Below are positions 42,878 to 50,222 of a stretch of 64,000 bases of DNA, one piece after another; position 1 is the first letter of the stretch; each line of letters opens with the position of its first letter. The stretch spans positions 62,001-126,000 of the forward strand of contig NZ_LMKK01000003.1 of the NCBI RefSeq assembly GCF_001421485.1, in the 5' to 3' direction. The stretch is from Agreia sp. Leaf210 (GTDB taxonomy: Bacteria; Actinomycetota; Actinomycetes; Actinomycetales; Microbacteriaceae). The position numbers and the translations under genes are program-made. The notes beneath the pieces are model-generated. The model was not told the origin of the DNA. It did not search any database and worked only from the letters and a program-made list of their open reading frames with translations.

Positions 42878-44130
42878 CTGATTCCCTGACGCAGCCCGTG
42901 CTCACCGTGGTTCCCTCGCTCGACGAGATGATGGATGCCCGGGAGCGCGTCTCGCGTATCGTCGACCCCACTCCCATGGAGACGTCGCGCTACCTCAGCG
43001 CCGAACTGGGCGCTCCCGTCTTTCTGAAGTGCGAGAACCTGCAGCGCACCGGCTCGTACAAGATCCGTGGCGCGTACAACAGGCTGTCGCGGCTCTCGGC
43101 TGAGGAGCAGGCCCGCGGAGTCGTCGCGGCGTCTGCCGGCAACCACGCCCAAGGGGTGGCCTTCGCCGCCCGCGAACTCGGAATCTCGGCGACCATCTTC
43201 ATGCCCCTCGGCGTACCGCTGCCGAAGCTGCAGGCCACCAAGCAGTACGGGGCCGATGTCGTTCTCCGCGGGCACAGCGTCGAAGAGGCGTTGCGGGCTG
43301 CGGCGGAGTTCTCCGAGCAGACGGGCGCGGTCTTCATCCCGCCGTTCGATCACCCCGACGTCGTTCTCGGGCAGTCGACCCTGGGCCTCGAGATCCTCGA
43401 CCAGGTCCCCGACCTCGAAACCGTGATCGTTCCGATCGGTGGCGGCGGACTGATCTCAGGCGTGGCGTCGGCGGTCAAGCGCCGCGCGGAGCTCGAGGGG
43501 CGCGCCATCCGAGTGATCGGTGTGCAGGCCGCGAATGCGGCCGCCTACCCGCCGTCTCTGGCCGCGGGCCAGCCCACCCAGATCGTCACGTCGCCCACGA
43601 TGGCCGACGGCATCACGGTCGCCAAGCCCGGCATCCTCAACTTCGCCATCATCAAGGAGCTCGTCGACGAGGTCGTCACCGTCTCCGAGGCCGACATGGC
43701 GAAGGGGCTCCTGGTGCTTCTCGAGCGGGCCAAACAGGTCGTCGAACCCGCCGGCGCGGTCGGCGTCGCCGCGATCCTGTCGGGCCAGATCGTCGCATCC
43801 GGTCCCACCGTCGTGATTCTCTCGGGCGGAAACATCGACCCGCTCCTGATGCTGAAGCTCATCAACTACGGTCTGGCCGCGTCGGATCGCTACCTCAAGA
43901 TGCGGATCATGCTGCCCGACCGCCCCGGCCAGCTGGCGCGTATCTCCGAGCTGCTCGCCGAGGCGAACGCCAACGTGCTCGAGGTGCTCCACACCCGCCA
44001 TGGCAAGGGCCTGCAGATCAGCGAGGTCGAACTCGAGCTGAGCGTCGAGACGCGCGGGCCGGAGCATCGTCAGCAGGTGCTCGACATGCTGCGCGATGCG
44101 GGCTTCGACCCGCGCATCAGCGACGACTGA
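42874..44130 (+). CDS. ilvA: Threonine ammonia-lyase
   Basis: The 418-residue PLP enzyme deaminates threonine to 2-oxobutyrate. Seen: KCENLQRTGSYKIRGAYNRL near 51-70 with the PLP Lys near 63, SAGNHAQGVA near 88, GGGGLISGVASAVK near 190, SGGNIDPLLMLKLINYGL near 312-330, and a C-terminal single ACT domain (MRIMLPDRPGQLARISELLAEANANVLEVLHTR) near 340-415. The short single-ACT form is the catabolic type, though it may also serve isoleucine synthesis. It is ATGA-coupled to the AI-2E family gene. Its stop is directly adjacent to the convergent greA stop. Confidence 0.92.
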   Translation: MTDSLTQPVLTVVPSLDEMMDARERVSRIVDPTPMETSRYLSAELGAPVFLKCENLQRTGSYKIRGAYNRLSRLSAEEQARGVVAASAGNHAQGVAFAARELGISATIFMPLGVPLPKLQATKQYGADVVLRGHSVEEALRAAAEFSEQTGAVFIPPFDHPDVVLGQSTLGLEILDQVPDLETVIVPIGGGGLISGVASAVKRRAELEGRAIRVIGVQAANAAAYPPSLAAGQPTQIVTSPTMADGITVAKPGILNFAIIKELVDEVVTVSEADMAKGLLVLLERAKQVVEPAGAVGVAAILSGQIVASGPTVVILSGGNIDPLLMLKLINYGLAASDRYLKMRIMLPDRPGQLARISELLAEANANVLEVLHTRHGKGLQISEVELELSVETRGPEHRQQVLDMLRDAGFDPRISDD

Positions 44131-44622
44131 TCAGGCTCGGTACGTCTCGACCTTGACGATCTCGACGTCGATGTTGCGGCCGGTCGGGCCGACGAACGAG
44201 GTCTTGTCGCCGACCTTGAGGCCGATGATGGCCTGACCCAGCGGGCTGGATTCGCTCCACACGTCGAGGTCGTTGTCGCCCGCGATCTCGCGGTTTCCGA
44301 GAAGGAAGACGGTCTCGTCGCCCGCAACGAGGGCGGTGATCACGGTGCCGCCCTCGACCACGCCGTGGCTCTCGGGGATCTCGCCGACCTCGGCGGTGCG
44401 CAGCAGCAGGGTCAGCTGGCGGATGCGAGCCTCCATCTTGCCCTGCTCTTCTTTGGCGGCGTGGTAGCCGCCGTTCTCCTTGAGATCGCCCTCCTCGCGA
44501 GCCATCTCGATCTTCTTCGCGATGTCGGTGCGGCCGAACCCACTGAGCTCCTCGAGCTCATTCGTGAGGCGGTCGTAGGCCTCCTGGGTCAGCCACGTGA
44601 CCTGGGCTGCTTCGTCTGCCAT
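44131..44622 (-). CDS. greA: Transcription elongation factor GreA
   Basis: The 163-residue protein has the N-terminal coiled coil (TQEAYDRLTNELEEL, then KKIEMAREEGDLKENGGYHAAKEEQGKMEARI near 38-70) with the D-E tip residues in EEGDLKEN. A C-terminal FKBP-like domain ends GPTGRNIDVEIVKVETY. It rescues backtracked RNA polymerase by stimulating RNA cleavage. GAGGGAG lies upstream of the ATG. A strong hairpin stands between it and the DUF4307 gene. Confidence 0.95.
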   Translation of the reverse strand: MADEAAQVTWLTQEAYDRLTNELEELSGFGRTDIAKKIEMAREEGDLKENGGYHAAKEEQGKMEARIRQLTLLLRTAEVGEIPESHGVVEGGTVITALVAGDETVFLLGNREIAGDNDLDVWSESSPLGQAIIGLKVGDKTSFVGPTGRNIDVEIVKVETYRA

Positions 44623-44659
44623 CGGAACTCCCTCTGTACGGATATATCCCGCAAATATG

Positions 44660-44679
44660 GCCCGGGAAATCTCCCGGGC
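44660..44679 (-). terminator. Hairpin between DUF4307 gene and greA
   Basis: GCCCGGGA and TCCCGGGC form a perfect 8-bp stem with a 4-nt loop, 13 bp after the DUF4307 stop. Read on the minus strand it is followed by CATATTTG, a weak T-tract. It likely ends the DUF4307 transcript before a greA promoter in the AT-rich stretch. Confidence 0.6.
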
Positions 44680-44692
44680 ATCGAAGAAGAGC

Positions 44693-45091
44693 CTAGGTGA
44701 GCCAGCAGCGGTAAATCAAACCTGTGACCGACTGCTCGGTGGTGCGGATGGTCTCCGTGATTCCCCGCGTCGCCTTGTCGGAGGCGGGGATGTCGATGAC
44801 CTTCCATCCCACGATGGCGAACTTGGCGCTCTGCGCCTGCAGGGCACAACTCGACGTCGATCCCTTGGGCACGGTGAGTAGGAAGTCGATCGAGACCGAG
44901 TGCTCGTCGATGACGGTGTGCCCGGTGTCTTTCGCCTCGAGCTCGGCGCCGGAGTTGTCGAGCCCGGCCCACACGACCCAGCCCACGAGAACGACGGCAA
45001 AGACGGCCGCGGTGATGAGCGCGATCACGCGGGTGCGCCGACTGTTGGCGCGCGTTCGCCCGTAGCGGATGGCAAGGTCTTCACGCGTCAC
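44693..45091 (-). CDS. DUF4307 domain membrane protein
   Basis: The 132-residue protein begins TREDLAIRYGRTR, has one TM helix at about 22-43, and an extracellular domain with a Cys near 82 and a Cys near 129 (YRCWL). This fits the actinobacterial DUF4307 family, often found beside mca and greA as here. Function is unknown. It starts at GTG 45091, divergent from mca. Confidence 0.8.
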   Translation of the reverse strand: MTREDLAIRYGRTRANSRRTRVIALITAAVFAVVLVGWVVWAGLDNSGAELEAKDTGHTVIDEHSVSIDFLLTVPKGSTSSCALQAQSAKFAIVGWKVIDIPASDKATRGITETIRTTEQSVTGLIYRCWLT

Positions 45092-45122
45092 GGAATGGGT
45101 GCCTCTCGAAGCAGCGATTAGT

Positions 45123-45143
45123 CTTAGGTGTTGGCTTAGGTGT
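45123..45143. repeat. Direct repeat CTTAGGTGT x2 in the mca/DUF4307 gap
   Basis: CTTAGGTGT occurs at 45123-45131 and 45135-45143 (12-bp period), flanked by GATTAG and CTAATC. TAGGCT at 45145-45150 may be the mca -10. The repeat could be an operator for either divergent gene. Confidence 0.4.
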
Positions 45144-45178
45144 CTAGGCTAATCGGCAATGCTGAGGAGACGAGACCG

Positions 45179-46054
45179 ATGACGCTGCGCCTGATGGCCG
45201 TGCACGCGCACCCCGACGACGAATCGAGCAAGGGCGCTGCCACATATGCCTACTACCTCGACCGCGGTGTCGAGGTCATGGTGGTGAGTTGCACCGGAGG
45301 CGAGCGTGGCAGCATCCTCAACGAGTCCCTGGCCGAGCGCCGTCACGCCGAGCGAGACATGGCTGGTCTTCGTCGCTACGAGATGGCGGCGGCTCAGAAG
45401 GTCGTGGGCTTCGAGCACCGCTGGCTCGGGTATGCCGACTCCGGGCTTCCCGACGAGGGAGAGCCTCTGCCGGCGAACGCGTTCGCGACGATTCCCGTCG
45501 AGATCTCGGCAGAACCGCTCGTGCGCCTCATCCGCGACTTCAAGCCGCAGGTGCTTCTCACCTACGACGAGAACGGCGGGTACCCCCACCCCGATCACAT
45601 CCGTACGCACGAGATCTCGGTGCGTGCTCTCGAGGCGGCGTCCGACGCCGCGGCCTACCCCGACGCAGGAGAGCCGTGGAGCGTCTCCAAGCTCTACTAC
45701 GACCGCATCTTCAGCTACCAGCGCATGAAGGCCGTCTACGACGAGATCGTGGCGACCGACCCCGAGAGCCCGCTCATCACATCCATGACCGAGCTGCGCT
45801 CGTGGATGAAGGAGAGCCCGTTCCTCGCCACGACGCAGGTGCCGGCCGGTGCGTTCTTCGAGGTGCGTGACAACGCCCTGAGGGCACACGCGAGCCAGGT
45901 GTCGCCCGACAGCCAGTTCTTCTTCTGGCCCAACGAACTGCAACTGAAGGCGTGGCCCTTCGAGGACTACCAGCTCATCTCGTCGAAGGTCGAGACGACC
46001 ATGCCCGAGGCCGATCTGTTCGCCGGAATCGAGGACGACGATGTACAGCTTTGA
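45179..46054 (+). CDS. mca: Mycothiol S-conjugate amidase
   Basis: The 291-residue LmbE-fold zinc amidase has HAHPDDESSKGAATYAYY at 9-26 (zinc ligands His, Asp, Asp/Glu), CTGGERGSILN near 42-52, and GGYPHPDHIRTHE near 135-147 with the third zinc His. Mca cleaves mycothiol-toxin conjugates to mercapturic acids for export. MshB is the close alternative, but the HPDH context and length near 290 favour Mca. GAGGAG nine bases upstream marks ATG 45179. It overlaps the following small membrane gene by 14 nt. Confidence 0.92.
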   Translation: MTLRLMAVHAHPDDESSKGAATYAYYLDRGVEVMVVSCTGGERGSILNESLAERRHAERDMAGLRRYEMAAAQKVVGFEHRWLGYADSGLPDEGEPLPANAFATIPVEISAEPLVRLIRDFKPQVLLTYDENGGYPHPDHIRTHEISVRALEAASDAAAYPDAGEPWSVSKLYYDRIFSYQRMKAVYDEIVATDPESPLITSMTELRSWMKESPFLATTQVPAGAFFEVRDNALRAHASQVSPDSQFFFWPNELQLKAWPFEDYQLISSKVETTMPEADLFAGIEDDDVQL

Positions 46055-46304
46055 CCAGATCGCGGTGACGGTGACACAGGGCCTCATTCGCGCGGCCGAT
46101 CAGCCCCAGTTCGATCCGAACACCGTCACGCCCGGCTTCGTCGGGTTCATCGCCACCTTCGGCGTGGCCGTCATCGTGATCCTGCTGGTGATCGACATGG
46201 TGCGGCGGGTGCGCCGCGTGAACTACCGCGAGCAGGTGCGGCAGCAGCTCGAGCAAGAGGCTCGGGATGCCGACGGTGCGGCGGACGGCGACGCCCGGCC
46301 TTAG
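46041..46304 (+). CDS. Small membrane protein co-encoded with mca
   Basis: The 87-residue protein has one clear TM helix (about 33-53: FVGFIATFGVAVIVILLVIDMV) followed by an Arg-rich stretch and a charged helix (YREQVRQQLEQEARDAD). Its ATG lies 14 nt inside mca, so translation is coupled. Similar small membrane proteins follow mca in other actinobacteria; function unknown. It converges on the PAQR gene 7 bp away. Confidence 0.75.
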   Translation: MYSFDQIAVTVTQGLIRAADQPQFDPNTVTPGFVGFIATFGVAVIVILLVIDMVRRVRRVNYREQVRQQLEQEARDADGAADGDARP

Positions 46305-46311
46305 AGACGGG

Positions 46312-47016
46312 TCAGCCCCCGTAGGAGGGCTTCAGGACGATCAGCAGGATGGCCGTCCAGTGGCAGAGGAACGCCACGAGCGTGAGCGCATGGAAGATCT
46401 CGTGGAACCCGAAGTGCCCGGGGAACGGATTGGGTCGCTTCAGCGCGTAGACGACGGCGCCGACCGTGTAGCAGAGGCCGCCGATGAGTACGAGCAGCAT
46501 CATGGCGGCATTCGTGGCGAGCAGATCGCCGAGGTACATGACCGCGGCCCAACTCAGCACGAGGTAGAGCATCACGTAGAGCCAGCGCGGAGCGTCGATC
46601 CAGAACACCCGGAAGCCGATGCCGAACAGGGCTCCGGCCCAGACGAGGCACAGCAGCAGGATGCCCTTCTCGGGAGGCAGGGCGAGCACGGCGATCGGGG
46701 TGTAGGTGCCGGCGATCAGCAGGAAGATGTTGGCGTGGTCGATGCGCTTGAGCAGCCGTTTCATGCGCGGCTTCCAGTTGAAGCGGTGGTAGAGCGCACT
46801 GTTGCCGAAGAGCAGCAGCGACGTCGCCATGAAGACCGCGCTGGCGGCCTTCGCTGCCGCACCGTCGGCGAGGACGATGAGCACGATGCCGGCGACGATC
46901 GCCAGGGGGAAGGTGCCGGCGTGGATCCAGCCTCGCCACGTGGGCTTGACCTCGACGGGGTGTTCGACCGCGTCGTCGAGCAGGGGGATATTGGGGAGGT
47001 CGGCGCGCGCGGGCAT
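46312..47016 (-). CDS. Hemolysin III/PAQR family membrane protein
   Basis: The 234-residue protein has seven TM segments and the PAQR landmarks: ALYHRFNWKPRMKRLLKRIDHANIFLLIAGTYTPIAV near 75-112, with the S/A-x-x-x-H and D-H residues, and HFGFHEIFHALTLVAFLCHWTAI near 198-221, with the late His ligands (H-x3-H). PAQR proteins bind zinc and are suspected lipid hydrolases. The ATG at 47016 follows TACTCT by 6 nt, a leaderless layout. Confidence 0.9.
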   Translation of the reverse strand: MPARADLPNIPLLDDAVEHPVEVKPTWRGWIHAGTFPLAIVAGIVLIVLADGAAAKAASAVFMATSLLLFGNSALYHRFNWKPRMKRLLKRIDHANIFLLIAGTYTPIAVLALPPEKGILLLCLVWAGALFGIGFRVFWIDAPRWLYVMLYLVLSWAAVMYLGDLLATNAAMMLLVLIGGLCYTVGAVVYALKRPNPFPGHFGFHEIFHALTLVAFLCHWTAILLIVLKPSYGG

Positions 47017-47022
47017 GGCACC

Positions 47023-47080
47023 AGAGTACGCGCCGCCGAGTTCGTGCCGCTGTGAGTTTCTCCGCGAAGACGGGTAGCGT
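47023..47080. promoter_or_regulatory. Divergent leaderless promoters for the PAQR gene and the prenyl transferase
   Basis: TACTCT (47028-47023, minus strand) ends 6 nt before ATG 47016. TAGCGT (47075-47080, plus strand) ends 6 nt before GTG 47087. Both fit TANNNT and the 70-bp gap between the genes. Confidence 0.45.
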
Positions 47081-47086
47081 ATGCGT

Positions 47087-47872
47087 GTGTCCATCGAAGA
47101 GAACCCACGGGGAAGCGGCTTCCTCTACGGCCTCTACCAGAAGCGACTGAGGCGTGAGCTCGCCGTCGACGCGCTTCCGCATCACGTCGCGATGATCATC
47201 GACGGAAACCGCCGCTGGGCCAAGCAGAGACTTCTCGGCACCGCGGCACACGGCCACCGGGCTGGGGCCGCGAAGATGCGCGAGTTCCTCGTCTGGTGCG
47301 ACGATGTCGGTATCAAGGTCGTCACGCTCTACCTGCTGTCGACCGACAATTTGACGAGCCGCAATAAAGACGAGCTCGACGAGCTCGTCGAGATCATCGC
47401 CGAATTGGCGGGCGCGCTCTCCCACTTCCGCGACTGGCGGATCAAGCACGTCGGCAGCGACCTCGGCCTGCCTCCGGCTCTCGTCACAGCACTCGACGAG
47501 GCCGAAGAACGAACGGCAGGTCACACCGGGCTGCACGTCAACCTGGCTGTCGGCTATGGCGGCCGCACCGAGATCGCGGATGCCGTGCGCAGCATCATCC
47601 GCGCGCATCAGGAGCAGGGCCACACCCTCGAAGACCTGGCCGAGAGCATCGACCAGGAGCTCATCGCGGAGCACCTCTACACGGGTGGGCAGCGCGACCC
47701 CGACCTGGTCATCCGCACCTCGGGTGAGCAGCGCCTCAGCGACTTCATGCTGTGGCAGAGCGCGCACAGCGAGTTCTACTTCATGGAGGCCCTCGGTCCG
47801 GACATCCGCGAGGTCGACTTCCTGCGCGCCCTGCGTGACTACTCGCGCAGGCATCGGCGCTTCGGGGGCTGA
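47087..47872 (+). CDS. uppS: Isoprenyl (Z-polyprenyl diphosphate) transferase, UppS family
   Basis: The roughly 261-residue enzyme has HVAMIIDGNRRWAKQ near 35-49 (catalytic Asp in DGNRRW), GHRAGAAKMREFLVWC, TLYLLSTDNL, NLAVGYGGRTEI near 147, and DLVIRTSGEQRLSDFMLWQSAHSEFYF near 203-229. It condenses isopentenyl diphosphate onto allylic primers in cis, making Z-farnesyl- or decaprenyl-type carriers for the cell wall. Actinobacteria often have two such enzymes, and this could be either. GTG 47087 is preferred over ATG 47081 because TAGCGT ends 6 nt before it. Confidence 0.92.
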   Translation: MSIEENPRGSGFLYGLYQKRLRRELAVDALPHHVAMIIDGNRRWAKQRLLGTAAHGHRAGAAKMREFLVWCDDVGIKVVTLYLLSTDNLTSRNKDELDELVEIIAELAGALSHFRDWRIKHVGSDLGLPPALVTALDEAEERTAGHTGLHVNLAVGYGGRTEIADAVRSIIRAHQEQGHTLEDLAESIDQELIAEHLYTGGQRDPDLVIRTSGEQRLSDFMLWQSAHSEFYFMEALGPDIREVDFLRALRDYSRRHRRFGG

Positions 47873-47927
47873 GCCGACGGCATCCGCGTCAATGTGCGAT
47901 TGGCTTGCCGTTTACACGAACGTAACC

Positions 47928-47944
47928 CGACACGGGGCGTGTCG
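47928..47944 (+). terminator. Hairpin after the prenyl transferase gene
   Basis: CGACACG-GGG-CGTGTCG is a perfect 7-bp stem with a 3-nt loop, 55 bp after the stop and upstream of the phoH2 promoter. There is no U-run; it is a terminator or operator. Confidence 0.45.
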
Positions 47945-47969
47945 TCACTCTGCGAAACACATCGGCACG

Positions 47970-48113
47970 TAGCGTCACTCTCATCAGGTATGGCACCTGG
48001 TCGAGTCGGCCACATAAGTACGACTCGGGAGAAACCTAAAGACTTGAGAAAGGCTTAGGGGCCGACTCGCCACAGTGATCCGAGTGCATCATGCGCTCGG
48101 GGTTGGAGTAGTC
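47970..48113 (+). ncRNA. Structured 5' leader of phoH2 with alternative stems (riboswitch-like candidate)
   Basis: TAGCGT (47970-47975) is a likely -10, putting the 5' end near 47983. The RNA would contain hairpin CAGGT/ACCTG (47985-47999). A strand CGAGTCGGCC (48002-48011) can pair with CGACTCG (48021-48027) or, over 10 bp, with GGCCGACTCG (48060-48069), but not both. An inner hairpin CCTAA/TTAGG spans 48035-48059. Finally CCGAGTGC/GCGCTCGG (48080-48100) lies just ahead of the ribosome site at 48105. This is switch-like, but the class is not recognised. Confidence 0.5.
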
Positions 48114-49487
48114 GTGGCCGATCGCAATTCCCACCAGTCAACCGACACCGGGGCCCGCACACGGGCATCCGGTTCTGCCCCGGCAGTCGTGAACCAGAAG
48201 GAACGTACCTACGTTCTGGACACCTCGGTTCTGCTGTCCGATCCGAAGGCGATCTTCCGTTTCGCGGAGCATCCCGTCGTTCTTCCCGTGATCGTCATCA
48301 CGGAACTCGAATCGAAGAGGAACGACCCCGAGATCGGATATTTCGCCCGCCAGGCGCTGCGCAACCTCGATGAACTGCGTGTGCTCCACGAACGGCTCGA
48401 CTTTCCGATCGCAGTGGGGGAGGGCGGCAGCCTTCGGGTGGAGCTCAACCACTCGAACATGTCGGTCCTTCCTTCGGGGCTCCAGCTGAACGACAACGAC
48501 TCGCGCATTCTCGCCGTCGCCCTCAACCTGGCGAACGACGGGCTCGACGTGACCGTCGTCTCGAAGGATCTGCCATTGCGAGTGAAGGCGGCATCCATCG
48601 GACTTGCGGCGGAGGAGTATCGCGCGGAGCTGGCGGTCGACTCCGGCTGGACGGGGCTGGCGGACATCACCCTCGGCTCCGACCAGATGTCGGCGCTCTA
48701 CGATGCCGAGTCGATGGACACCGACCTCGTCGAGGGGATTCCGGTGAACACGGGGCTGGTGATCCATTCCGACCGAGGATCGGCGCTGGGCCGCGTTACG
48801 GGCAAGCACAGCTTCCGACTCGTTCGGGGCGATCGAGATGTGTTCGGGTTGCACGGCCGCTCGGCCGAGCAGAGGGTGGCCATCGACATGCTGCTCGACC
48901 CCGAGGTCGGAATCATCTCGCTGGGAGGTCGAGCCGGAACGGGAAAGTCGGCTCTGGCCCTCTGCGCGGGACTCGAGGCCGTTCTGGAGAAGCAGCAGCA
49001 CCGCAAGATCATGGTCTTCCGGCCGCTCTACGCGGTCGGTGGGCAGGAGCTCGGTTTCCTCCCTGGCGACGCATCCGAGAAGATGAATCCGTGGGCCCAG
49101 GCCGTCTTCGACACCCTCGGCTCGATCGTGTCGCAGAACGTCATCGACGAGGTCATCGAGCGCAACATCCTCGAGGTCCTGCCGCTCACCCACATCCGCG
49201 GTCGTTCGTTGCACGACGCGTTCGTGATCGTCGACGAGGCTCAGTCACTCGAGCGCAATGTGCTGCTCACGGTGCTGAGCCGCATCGGACAGAATTCGCG
49301 GGTCGTGCTGACGCACGATGTGGCGCAGCGCGACAACCTGCGCGTGGGCCGGCACGACGGCGTCGCCTCCGTCATCGAGACGCTGAAGGGGCACCCACTC
49401 TTCGGTCACATGACGCTGACCCGCTCGGAGCGCTCGGCCATCGCCGCGCTCGTGACAGAGATGCTGGAGTCGAACGAATTGGCCTGA
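48114..49487 (+). CDS. PhoH2: PIN domain fused to PhoH ATPase
   Basis: The 457-residue protein joins an N-terminal PIN ribonuclease domain ([13 protein letters not shown] near 31-43; [10 protein letters not shown] near 61-70; [11 protein letters not shown] near 127) to a PhoH-type ATPase. The ATPase has Walker [11 protein letters not shown] near 278-287, Walker [14 protein letters not shown] near 370-382 and DVAQRDN. Mycobacterial PhoH2 is an ATP-dependent RNA helicase and ribonuclease. GTG 48114 with GGAG five bases upstream is chosen over the longer start. No PhoAT antitoxin-type ORF is evident upstream; instead a folded leader precedes it. Confidence 0.88.
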   Translation: MADRNSHQSTDTGARTRASGSAPAVVNQKERTYVLDTSVLLSDPKAIFRFAEHPVVLPVIVITELESKRNDPEIGYFARQALRNLDELRVLHERLDFPIAVGEGGSLRVELNHSNMSVLPSGLQLNDNDSRILAVALNLANDGLDVTVVSKDLPLRVKAASIGLAAEEYRAELAVDSGWTGLADITLGSDQMSALYDAESMDTDLVEGIPVNTGLVIHSDRGSALGRVTGKHSFRLVRGDRDVFGLHGRSAEQRVAIDMLLDPEVGIISLGGRAGTGKSALALCAGLEAVLEKQQHRKIMVFRPLYAVGGQELGFLPGDASEKMNPWAQAVFDTLGSIVSQNVIDEVIERNILEVLPLTHIRGRSLHDAFVIVDEAQSLERNVLLTVLSRIGQNSRVVLTHDVAQRDNLRVGRHDGVASVIETLKGHPLFGHMTLTRSERSAIAALVTEMLESNELA

Positions 49488-49560
49488 TCGTCAGCGTGCG
49501 GGGCGTGCGCGTGAGGGAGTCCCTTGTGGATAACTTCTGACGGCACGCCCCGCACCTCGT

Positions 49561-49566
49561 TACCGT
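49561..49566 (+). promoter_or_regulatory. Candidate -10 (TACCGT) before the prepilin peptidase gene
   Basis: TACCGT ends 7 nt before ATG 49574, indicating a leaderless start and arguing against GTG 49565. Confidence 0.4.
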
Positions 49567-49573
49567 GGGGCGC

Positions 49574-50176
49574 ATGACCTCGGAGCCCATCCCGCGAGAG
49601 CGTATCGGTCTGATCGATGTGGCGCGAGGTGCACATCCGTCTCAGCTCGTCATCGCCGGCGTCTTGCTCTGCCTGTCGTGCGCTGCGTTCGGAATGGCCC
49701 CGGGCATCGTCTCCCTGGCGTGGCTCGCGCTCGTGACGCCCAGCCTGGTCGTCATCGACCTCCGTCTGCGGCGGCTTCCGAACGTGCTTGTGGTTCCCGG
49801 TCTCGCGGCCGTGGTCGTCGATGGCTGTTGGGCGACCGCCTCAGCTGGGGAATTTCCCTTTCTCGCCTTTCTGACGACATCGATCGTCGCGGCGGTCATG
49901 CTCGTTCTCCACCTCGTCGGAGGGTTGGGAATGGGCGACGTCAAGCTGAGCGTGGTCATGACCGGATGCCTGTCGCTCGTCTCACCCGTTCTCGCGGTCG
50001 CTGGGCTGATGCTCGCGTTCCTGCTCGGTGGAGGGTACGCGGCTGCGCTCCTGCTGCGCGCTCGAGGGCGGCGCGGCAGCCGAATCGCCTTCGGCCCTTT
50101 GCTGCTGTCGGGGTTCTGGACGGTGGTCGTCCTGGTCGCGCTTTACTGGAACGAGGCCGCCCGAGCCGCACTGTAA
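49574..50176 (+). CDS. A24-family prepilin peptidase
   Basis: The 200-residue protein has about six TM helices and the two aspartate motifs of type IV prepilin peptidases: LVVIDLRLRRLPN near 59-71 and GGLGMGDVKLSVV near 118-130 (GxGD). It lacks the N-terminal methyltransferase domain with its zinc cysteines, as in actinobacterial tad/pilD-type peptidases. It would cleave prepilin leader peptides at the membrane. No pilin or tad genes are adjacent, so its substrates lie elsewhere. Confidence 0.85.
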   Translation: MTSEPIPRERIGLIDVARGAHPSQLVIAGVLLCLSCAAFGMAPGIVSLAWLALVTPSLVVIDLRLRRLPNVLVVPGLAAVVVDGCWATASAGEFPFLAFLTTSIVAAVMLVLHLVGGLGMGDVKLSVVMTGCLSLVSPVLAVAGLMLAFLLGGGYAAALLLRARGRRGSRIAFGPLLLSGFWTVVVLVALYWNEAARAAL

Positions 50177-50222
50177 TGCGGCTCGAACGGCCTCGCGTCG
50201 AGTCAGGTGGTGTCGCCTCGGG

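Noticed and set aside
45116-45160. Iron box (DtxR/IdeR) upstream of mca
   Set aside because: Only TAGGCTAA matches; the full 19-bp symmetric site is not there.
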